Of a DNA stretch of 49,880 nt, positions 1 through 9,000 are shown piece after piece. The notes under the pieces are model-generated. The model saw only the letters and a program-made list of their open reading frames with translations, was not told where the DNA came from and did no database searches. This stretch comes from an uncultured Planctomycetales bacterium (GTDB lineage Bacteria; Planctomycetota; Planctomycetia; Isosphaerales; Isosphaeraceae), in NCBI GenBank assembly GCA_937907525.1, contig CALCIB010000399.1, positions 1-49,880 on the forward strand, given 5' to 3'. Within the stretch, counting starts at the first letter, position 1, and every line of letters starts with the position of its first letter. A program made the position numbers and the translations under genes.

Positions 1-169
1 TTCCCCCCTCGCGGGGGAAGGTGGCCCGAAGGGCCGGATGAGGGGGGGCGCGCCAGACGGCCATCGACGTCCAGGGCTTCGCGGACGGGCTTCCGCGAAT
101 TCCGACGTTCGTCTCGCGTGTCATCCCCCTCATCTGACCGTTCCGCGGTCTGTCTTCCCCCGCGAGGGG
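1..169. repeat. Palindromic intergenic (MITE-like) unit, split by an IS
   Basis: The unit begins with TTCCCCCCTCGCGGGGGAAG at 1-20. The reverse complement of this 20-mer is found at the other end, but interrupted: its first part is at 154-169 and its last bases follow the IS at 1555-1558. A second inverted pair lies inside (GGATGAGGGGG near 36-46 against CCCCCTCATC near 124-133), so the unit could fold into a long hairpin. Without the insertion it would be about 173 bp. It codes for nothing I can see. The left flank is outside the window, so a target duplication of the unit itself cannot be tested. Confidence 0.6.
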
Positions 170-1543
170 CTTACAGGGGTAGGTATCTCGTCTGATTTAT
201 GAGAGTGGGATATGGAACGGGGCATGCAACCGGTTTATGGCGAACGGCTTAGCACGGCTGATCGCTCATCGACCGAGGTAAATCATGCCCCGCCCCAATG
301 CGGTCTATCGTTCCGAGGCGCTCGATCAATGGACGGCCCGCGTCGTCGCCGGGTTTCCGACGCTCTCGACCCGCCAGGCCAGAGTCCTGGTCCTGTACGG
401 CTTCGGCGTGGCTTCGGCCGGCGCCGGCGGGCTGACGCGGGTGGCGGAACATCTCGCGACCCTGCTCGGCCAGGCTCACGAGACGGTGCGGAAGCGGCTT
501 CGGGAGTTCTACGTGTCGGCCGACGTCAAGAGCGGGCGGCGCCGCCGCGATTTCGATCCGGCCGACTGCTTCGCCCCGCTCTTGGGCTGGATCCTCTCCA
601 GTTGGGGGGACGGCCAACTGGCGTTGGCGATCGACGCGACCTCCCTGGGCGAACGGATGACGGTCTTGTGCGTCTCGGTCCTCTATCGGTCTTGCGCCGT
701 GCCGGTCGCCTGGGCCGTCTTGCCGGGGAACCGGCCGGAGACCTGGAACCCGCACTGGATTCGGCACCGCCTCTCCCGGCTCGACGAGGCGATCGGCAAG
801 ACCGGCCGGAGGCCTGGAACCCGCACTGGATTCGGCTCCTGAAGACGCTTCGGGGCCGGATCGACCCGTCTCGGCGAGTCGTGGTGCTGTCGGATCGGGG
901 GTTGGAGTCGTCGGCGTTGTTCCGGGCGATCGTCGATTTGAGCTGGCATCCGTTGATGCGAGCCAAGGACCGGGGCTGCTTCCGGCCCGAGGGTTGGACC
1001 GAATGGCGGCGGTTGGGCGGGTTCACGACCGAAGTCGGAAGTCGATTCCAGAAACGCGGTTCGGCCTACAAGGACGAGGACGCGCGGCTGGAATGCACCC
1101 TGCTGGCGTGGTGGGGCGAGGGCCACGACGATCCCTGGTTGATCCTCACCGACCCGCCGCCGCAAGCGGCCGACGCGGCGTGGCGCGCGATGCGGGCGTG
1201 GATCGAGCATTCGTTCAAGAAGACCAAGAGCGACGGCTGGGGGTGGAACAGGACCCGGATGACCGACCCGACGCGGGCGGCGCGGCTCTGGCTCGTGATG
1301 GCGTTGGCGACCTTGTGGATGCTGGAGGTCGGCGGCGCGAAGGCCGAGGGGCCGCCGCCGGTCCCGGCCAAGTGGACGCGACGGATCTCGGCGTTCCTAC
1401 ACGGTTTGGCCGAGATCCGAGCCGCCTTGCATGGCGCCGGCGCCGCCGCCGGACGCTTCGTCCCCCAGCCCTGGCCCTGCGCCCCTCGCGACGCCGCGCC
1501 GCCCCCCGAAGCATTAACCAAAATCGATACCTATCCCTAAAAG
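170..1543 (+). mobile_element. IS4-family insertion sequence, decayed
   Basis: The ends are imperfect 18-bp inverted repeats: CTTACAGGGGTAGGTATC at 170-187 and the complement of CTTTTAGGGATAGGTATC at 1526-1543 (15 of 18 identical). They are flanked by an 11-bp direct repeat CCCGCGAGGGG at 159-169 and 1544-1554, the target-duplication size expected for IS4 relatives. The duplicated target is part of a palindromic repeat unit, so the element jumped into that hairpin arm. The only gene inside is a frameshifted DDE transposase, so the copy is probably immobile unless served in trans. Confidence 0.8.
285..1540 (+). pseudogene. IS4-family DDE transposase, broken by a 71-bp duplication
   Basis: Two reading frames together give a full transposase. 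The first (285-842) holds the N-terminal part and the first catalytic Asp (LAIDATSLGE). The second frame resumes around 805 and runs to 1540 with the second Asp (VLSDRGLES) and the C-terminal R-x3-E-x6-K signature (RAWIEHSFKKTK), the hallmark of IS4 transposases. The break comes from a repeat: about 35 bp starting at 731 (CCGGCCGGAGACCTGGAACC...) recur at 802 with an offset of 71 bp, which shifts the frame by two. Removing 71 bp restores a continuous reading through WNPHWIRLLKTLRGRI. No intact protein is made from this copy. Confidence 0.8.
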
Positions 1544-1609
1544 CCCGCGAGGGGGGAAGACTCGTTCAGACCCCCTGTAGCGTGTCAAGCGTAGTGGCTC
1601 AAGTGGGTC

Positions 1610-2643
1610 TCAGCTAGAAGCAACGGCCTCCCCCTCAAGGGGCATTGTCCGCTGCCGCAGGTTCAGGTTTCGCTCTCGGCGGTGGCGGGCTTGGAACAGC
1701 TTGCGTCGCCGTTGCTCGAACCGCGCCGCCGGGTCGCCTCGGTAGTAGTCCAGGGGCGGCGGATACCCCAGCGCGCCGTGCAGCCGCGTCTCGTCGTAAC
1801 GCCCCGCGATCCGGTCCATCGCCGACTTCGCCTCCAGCAGGTTGCTCGGTTCCTCCTCCCCTTCAAGGCCCTCCCTCAAGGTCCGGTTGGCCTGCTCCAT
1901 CAGCCCGTTCTCCTCGGGGCGGTGCGGGTGGATTCGCCGGCGCCCCAGGCCGTTTTCCGTCAACACCACCCGGAACTCCTTCGAGACGTAGCAACTCCCG
2001 TTGTCGGATCGGATCTCCGGGGGGGCCGACGGTTTGCCGTCGGTGCCCCTCGGCAGGGTCTCGACCGCCTTCCGCGCCGCCGCGCTGACGCTCAGGCCGT
2101 CCATCGAAAGCAGGACCTCGTGATGGACGATGTACCGCGAGGACTCGTCCAAAAACGCCACCATCGGATACACCCGGCCCCCCACCTGGACCTGCATCAG
2201 GTCCGTGCTCCAACGTTGGCCGGGCCGGCTCGCCTTCCCGATCGCGTCCCGCTTCCGCTTGGTCCGCCGCCTCCAGGGTCGAACCAGATTTGCTCGCTTG
2301 AGAATTCGATACACATTTGACGGACTCAAATACGCCGCGTCCTCGTCCACCATCCTCCAGGCCAGTTTCCTATGGCGGAGGGTCGGGTGCTTGCGGGCGT
2401 AGTCCACGACGGCTTGTTGTTCCTCGGCGAGGGCTTCGTAAGGGGGGGACGGGGCGCGGCGTCTCGGGCCGGCCGGACCTTCGCCCGCGCCTCCTCCTTG
2501 AGCCAGCGGTAGTAGCTCTGGCGGGCGATCCCCAACGCCGCGAGGGTCCGCGTCGCCGGCCAGCCGCTCCGCTTCCTGGTCTGTTCCACTTCCTGGTGGA
2601 CGCGCTTTTGCAGCTCCGGCGGGAACTGTCCGTGGTCTTCCAA
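1610..2643 (-). pseudogene. IS3-family orfB (DDE integrase), frameshifted
   Basis: This is the catalytic half of an IS3 transposase with an rve core: first Asp in STDLMQV, second in IRSDNGSCY, and Glu in NGLMEQANRTL. The N-terminal part (helix-turn-helix-like, ARQSYYRWLKEEARAK) is in a different frame from the catalytic part. The two frames meet at a run of seven G on the plus strand (2442-2448), where a one- or two-base length change would restore one ORF. Expression in the intact family is by -1 slippage from orfA at the A6G motif 2655-2661. This copy would not yield a complete enzyme. Confidence 0.75.
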
Positions 2644-2645
2644 CC

Positions 2646-2942
2646 CTAGCGCCGCTTTTTTAGCTCGAGGTTCTCCGCGGCGATCTCGGCGATCACCCCC
2701 TTGAAGCGGGTCGCCTCCTCCTACAGGCGTTGTTCCCGGACGTCGGGGCGGCCCCGTTTATCCTCGAAGACGCGGTCGGCCGATCCCAGCAATTGCTTCC
2801 GCCAGGCGTAGAACCGCACCGGGTTGAGCCCCTCGCGGCGGCGGAGGTCGGAGACATCCACGCCCGGCTGCATCCCGGCCAGGACGATCCTCAGCTTTTC
2901 GGCGGCGCCCCGCTTGCGCCGCCGCCGCCCGTTCTCGCTCAT
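2646..2942 (-). pseudogene. IS3-family orfA with internal amber codon
   Basis: This is the DNA-binding helix-turn-helix subunit of the IS3 transposase, beginning MSENGRRRRKRG and containing the HTH segment DVSDLRRREGLNPVRFYAWRKQLLG. Translation stops early at a TAG (2721-2723). Beyond it the same frame continues with the typical leucine-zipper end (EATRFKGVIAEIAAENLELKK) up to the expected stop at 2646-2648, which overlaps the A6G frameshift motif at 2655-2661. The amber codon is therefore a secondary lesion, and it separates the HTH from the zipper and from the slippery site. Confidence 0.65.
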
Positions 2943-3038
2943 CGGTGGTCCTCCAGATCGTCAACATCGTACCCTGGCTGGAGGAGGCCGACCCCTAACC
3001 TACCCGCTGTGTCATTTGGCTCGACACACTACAGTCGT

Positions 3039-6000
3039 CGATCGGACGCCCGAAGGCATCATATGAAGGTAGCGCACTCGGATCGTGACCCCGCCGTCGC
3101 ACTCGACCGCGTGCTCAACGCCCGAAGGCATCATAGAAGGTAGCGCGGGCAGCGACGGCGTGAGCGTCAAGGCGATGGGCACGTGCTCAACGCTCGAAGG
3201 CATCATAGAAGGTAGCGCCTCGCCGTCGGGTCGCCAAAAAGTGGATTCGGAACGGTGCTCAACGCCCGAAGGCATCATAGAAGGTAGCGCGATGCTCGGC
3301 ATGTACGAGCACGACCGCTCGGCGAGGTGCTCAACGCCCGAAGGCATCATAGAAGGTAGCGCGGGCGGCGTCCGCCCCCCCCCGAGCGCCACGTCTGTAT
3401 GTGCTCAACGCCCGAAGGCATCATAGAAGGTAGCGCGCCGCGTTTCTGGACGCGCTTTCGAGCGGCGCCTCCGTGCTCAACGCCCGAAGGCATCATAGAA
3501 GGTAGCGCGGGAAGCCCGGTTGTCCGGTCGATCCGACAACCAGGCGTGCTCAACGCCCGAAGGCATCATAGAAGGTAGCGCGTTGGAAGCGGCGTCATGA
3601 TCGCGCTCGCATGCGTGTGCTCAACGCCCGAAGGCATCATAGAAGGTAGCGCCGGCGTCGACCGAGGCCCCTGGAACTCGGTCCCGGATGTGCTCAACGC
3701 CCGAAGGCATCATAGAAGGTAGCGCCGAGGCCGCCAAGAAGCAGGCGCGGGCGTCGATCATGTGCTCAACGCCCGAAGGCATCATAGAAGGTAGCGCTCA
3801 CGCCGACCTTGAACGCTCCCGCGAGGCTTTCGAGTGCTCAACGCCCGAAGGCATCATAGAAGGTAGCGCCGAAATCACGGGTCTGAGCCAGCCCGGAGTG
3901 TCGCAGTGCTCAACGCCCGAAGGCATCATAGAAGGTAGCGCTCTTTCGCCCGCGACCGCCGGCCGTCGCCCCTTCTCGCGTGCTCAACGCCCGAAGGCAT
4001 CATAGAAGGTAGCGCACCCCCACGGACAGTCGCTTTCGCCTCGGTTCGCTCGCGTGCTCAACGCCCGAAGGCATCATAGAAGGTAGCGCGCCGACGTCGA
4101 TGGTGATGGTCCGCCCATAATACGGGATGTGCTCAACGCCCGAAGGCATCATAGAAGGTAGCGCCGGCGTACATGAGGCCAAGGCAGCCCGCCTGAAACG
4201 GTGCTCAACGCCCGAAGGCATCATAGAAGGTAGCGCTCCAGTACGTCCCATGCCTGTCGGGCAACGCGATCCGGGTGCTCAACGCCCGAAGGCATCATAG
4301 AAGGTAGCGCGACGCCCGCCGGGAAAGAGGACGGCCGCGAAGACGCGGTGCTCAACGCCCGAAGGCATCATAGAAGGTAGCGCGTCCGCGTCGCTCGCGC
4401 CACCTCGGCGATCACCGGTGCTCAACGCCCGAAGGCATCATAGAAGGTAGCGCCCTATTCCACGCGCCGGCGATCGCGGGGTATTCCCCTCGTGCTCAAC
4501 GCCCGAAGGCATCATAGAAGGTAGCGCCGGTGTCCGTGGCTCGGCAAGGGGTCGCTGGCGACCTAGTGCTCAACGCCCGAAGGCATCATAGAAGGTAGCG
4601 CGCGACACGCCTTCACCATCCAACGAGCCACGAGCGAAGTGCTCAACGCCCGAAGGCATCATAGAAGGTAGCGCTCGACTCGAGCTTGGCCTTGGCCGCG
4701 GCGAGCGTGTGCTCAACGCCCGAAGGCATCATAGAAGGTAGCGCCGGGTCGACCCCGACCACGCGGTCAAGCGCGCGGGTGCTCAACGCCCGAAGGCATC
4801 ATAGAAGGTAGCGCCCGCAGGGCCGCCATGATCTTCTCCAGCGATTCCGAGTGCTCAACGCCCGAAGGCATCATAGAAGGTAGCGCCTGGCGGACGCCAA
4901 CGGTGAGACGGCGCCGGACCTGTGCTCAACGCCCGAAGGCATCATAGAAGGTAGCGCGTGATGTACGAGCAGCACAAGCGGGCCTGGCAGGTGTGCTCAA
5001 CGCCCGAAGGCATCATAGAAGGTAGCGCGCCGACGAGCGACGTCGGCGCCGGTCGATCTGCCTTGGTGCTCAACGCCCGAAGGCATCATAGAAGGTAGCG
5101 CTTGTTCCGCGCGTCAGTCGGCTTGCCCTCGCCGTCCGTGCTCAACGCCCGAAGGCATCATAGAAGGTAGCGCGGATAAGGCGAGGTTGCTTGCGGCGGC
5201 TCGCAAGGGTGCTCAACGCCCGAAGGCATCATAGAAGGTAGCGCCCAACCGCGAACCATGTCGGCCTGGCGCGGGAGGCCGTGGTGCTCAACGCCCGAAG
5301 GCATCATAGAAGGTAGCGCGCTTGCGGCTTCGGGCGCCGTGAGACTGGGAAACGATGTGCTCAACGCCCGAAGGCATCATAGAAGGTAGCGCGCGTCTGA
5401 CCCGGCCGCTTCTTCGCGGCGCTAAGGTGCTCAACGCCCGAAGGCATCATAGAAGGTAGCGCGCCGGACGTCCTGTTCGTCGACGAGGCCCAGGACCTGT
5501 GCTCAACGCCCGAAGGCATCATAGAAGGTAGCGCAGGAATACCGCGTGGTTCGCGTATTCGATCCGGTGTGCTCAACGCCCGAAGGCATCATAGAAGGTA
5601 GCGCACGCTTACGTCCGGATCGCCGGGACGGTCAAGACCGGGTGCTCAACGCCCGAAGGCATCATAGAAGGTAGCGCTCGAGACCGACCCGTTCCTGTTC
5701 GCGCAATCGGTATCGTGCTCAACGCCCGAAGGCATCATAGAAGGTAGCGCCACCCCCTCGCCCGGAAGGGCGCCTTGTAATCGACGTGCTCAACGCCCGA
5801 AGGCATCATAGAAGGTAGCGCTCGGGCCAAGAGTCGCCCGAGCCGCCGCAGCGAGGAGTGCTCAACGCCCGAAGGCATCATAGAAGGTAGCGCCTCTTGG
5901 AGGAGGAGGCCTGGTACACCCGGAAGATGTGCTCAACGCCCGAAGGCATCATAGAAGGTAGCGCGGGACGCGACGACCCCGATCGCGGCGTCGAAATAGG

Positions 6001-9000
6001 AGGTGCTCAACGCCCGAAGGCATCATAGAAGGTAGCGCAGCAGCAGAGCCGCCGGTCAAGATGGATCAGACTCACGTGCTCAACGCCCGAAGGCATCATA
6101 GAAGGTAGCGCGCGGTGAAACCGAGCGGCTGTACCGCGAAGCCTTCGAGTGCTCAACGCCCGAAGGCATCATAGAAGGTAGCGCTCGCGGGGGCCGGGCG
6201 TCTTTTTTTTGGCCCCCTGCCGTGTGCTCAACGCCCGAAGGCATCATAGAAGGTAGCGCGCGAGCATGAGGCGCTGGAATCCGCCGGGTGGTCCGTGTGC
6301 TCAACGCCCGAAGGCATCATAGAAGGTAGCGCGTCGCGCCGCCGCTGGGGGATGGACGGCCCTCAGCTGTGCTCAACGCCCGAAGGCATCATAGAAGGTA
6401 GCGCGGGCGACCTGGTCGGTGACTTGGAGGTCGAGTCCGGTGTGCTCAACGCCCGAAGGCATCATAGAAGGTAGCGCAGCGTTTGGATCGCCCGATGCGG
6501 GCCGGTGTAGAGATGTGCTCAACGCCCGAAGGCATCATAGAAGGTAGCGCGCCGCAACGACCGCCTCGACCGCGAGGCGTCCAATCGTGCTCAACGCCCG
6601 AAGGCATCATAGAAGGTAGCGCGTCATCGGGATGGCCGCGGCGTCCTGATAGGCGCGGTGCTCAACGCCCGAAGGCATCATAGAAGGTAGCGCAGCCGTG
6701 GTGGAACTCGTTATCGGCCTCGATGGCGTGCTCAACGCCCGAAGGCATCATAGAAGGTAGCGCCGCACGGATTCGACCTTGCAAGCATAAGGGAGAGGGT
6801 ATGGTGCTCAACGCCCGAAGGCATCATAGAAGGTAGCGCAGGCGATCTCCTCCGGTCTGTCCTCGAAGACCCAGTAGTGCTCAACGCCCGAAGGCATCAT
6901 AGAAGGTAGCGCCGTGACGACGCGCGACGGGTCGGGGTCGTCGGCGAAGTGCTCAACGCCCGAAGGCATCATAGAAGGTAGCGCCCGAGACCAGGGGGGC
7001 GTTGGTGCGGCAAAGGACGTGCTCAACGCCCGAAGGCATCATAGAAGGTAGCGCCCAAGGAAGAGGTCGCGATCGTGACCGACGAGATGTGCTCAACGCC
7101 CGAAGGCATCATAGAAGGTAGCGCCAAATCGTCATCGCGAACGGATCTGGTTCAGTCCTGTGCTCAACGCCCGAAGGCATCATAGAAGGTAGCGCCGTCT
7201 CGTCCCGTCATCGTCTGCACGACCCACCGCGGGTGCTCAACGCCCGAAGGCATCATAGAAGGTAGCGCTCGAGTTAAAGCGGCGGCCGCGCGTTTCGCCG
7301 AGGGTGCTCAACGCCCGAAGGCATCATAGAAGGTAGCGCCGTACTTTCCGGCTCGAAGCTCCATGACGTCGGCGGCCAGGTGCTCAACGCCCGAAGGCAT
7401 CATAGAAGGTAGCGCGCGTTGACCGCCGCGACGACCCACGCGAGATGCGCGAAGTGCTCAACGCCCGAAGGCATCATAGAAGGTAGCGCGGCGTGGTTCG
7501 ACGCGACGCCCAGCGCGACGTGGGCGTGCTCAACGCCCGAAGGCATCATAGAAGGTAGCGCCGGTCGGAACGCCTTACCTGGATTGGGCCGAGAAGGGCT
7601 TGTGCTCAACGCCCGAAGGCATCATAGAAGGTAGCGCCCCCCTTGGTCAGCGACCCGAAGTAGCGGCCGAAGTGCTCAACGCCCGAAGGCATCATAGAAG
7701 GTAGCGCGAAGCATCCATTCCTTCGTCGCGCCGCGTCCGCAGGCGTGCTCAACGCCCGAAGGCATCATAGAAGGTAGCGCACATTCTTCCCCCCCCTACC
7801 CACTCCATTTTACTGGTGCTCAACGCCCGAAGGCATCATAGAAGGTAGCGCGGCCGCCCCCGCCGGAAGGCGGTGGCGCGGTGAAGGTGCTCAACGCCCG
7901 AAGGCATCATAGAAGGTAGCGCGGCTCTACCCCGACGACTTCGCCCGCGTGGAGGCGTGCTCAACGCCCGAAGGCATCATAGAAGGTAGCGCTTGCTCGG
8001 GACGGCGACGGTCGAAAGGTCGGTGCTGTGCTCAACGCCCGAAGGCATCATAGAAGGTAGCGCATCACGCCCCCCGATCCCGAGTACCCGCCGCCGACCG
8101 TGTGCTCAACGCCCGAAGGCATCATAGAAGGTAGCGCGTGGGGGCGGTGGCCGACCATGTTGCCGAAGGCGGCCAGGTGCTCAACGCCCGAAGGCATCAT
8201 AGAAGGTAGCGCGCGCGCGGGTCGACGACGTGGGCCTCGCCGACGATCGCGTGCTCAACGCCGGAAGGCATCATAGAAGGTAGCGCGTCTGCGGGATGAC
8301 CCACTCGAAAGCGTATGGCCCAGGTGCTCAACGCCCGAAGGCATCATAGAAGGTAGCGCCTGGTGGACGTGCGGTGGGATCTGGACTACCAGCACAAGTG
8401 CTCAACGCCCGAAGGCATCATAGAAGGTAGCGCGTGCATGCACCTGGTCTACATGCATGCACAATACATGGTGCTCAACGCCCGAAGGCATCATAGAAGG
8501 TAGCGCACAGACATCCAGGTAGGGCGAGACGCCGCCGCGTCCGTGCTCAACGCCCGAAGGCATCATAGAAGGTAGCGCGCTCCGGCAGCTTCGCCAGCTC
8601 GGCCAGGAAGTCGTCGGCGTGCTCAACGCCCGAAGGCATCATAGAAGGTAGCGCCACGATGAACTCCGGCGACATGTACGGCGACGAGTAGTGCTCAACG
8701 CCCGAAGGCATCATAGAAGGTAGCGCGGGATTGCGTAGGTTCCACGCCTTCCGGGCCTGCCCGTGCTCAACGCCCGAAGGCATCATAGAAGGTAGCGCAC
8801 CTGGCGCCGCTCCCAAGGCTGGCCGTCCGAGATCGAGGTGCTCAACGCCCGAAGGCATCATAGAAGGTAGCGCTCAACGATCTGGGTTTCGACCTGGCCG
8901 ACTCGATCGTGCTCAACGCCCGAAGGCATCATAGAAGGTAGCGCTCGCGGATGCTCGCTCTATTCACCGCTGCCGTTATGTGCTCAACGCCCGAAGGCAT

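Larger units (their letters stand above)
1576..3033 (-). mobile_element. IS3-family insertion sequence, decayed
   Basis: The ends start with TG as in IS3 elements: TGTAGCGTGTCAAGC at 1576 and, read inward on the minus strand from 3033, TGTAGTGTGTCGAGC, with imperfect similarity continuing for about 33 bp. Inside are the two usual genes on the minus strand, orfA (2646-2942) and orfB (1610-2643), joined by a slippery AAAAAAG motif at 2655-2661. No 3-5 bp target duplication is visible. The right end directly abuts the degenerate terminal CRISPR repeat, so the insertion or a later deletion defines the distal border of the array. Confidence 0.75.

Noticed and set aside
1570..1580. Target duplication for the IS3 element
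   Set aside because: Bases before 1576 (CCCCC) and after 3033 (GTCG) do not match, so none can be claimed.
3085..3426. Open frames inside the CRISPR array (also 3688-4005, 8547-8861, 10828-11103 and others) with a repeating CSTPEGIIEGSA or ALPSMMPSGVEH pattern
   Set aside because: They are translations of the 36-bp repeats and have no ribosome sites or protein-like content.
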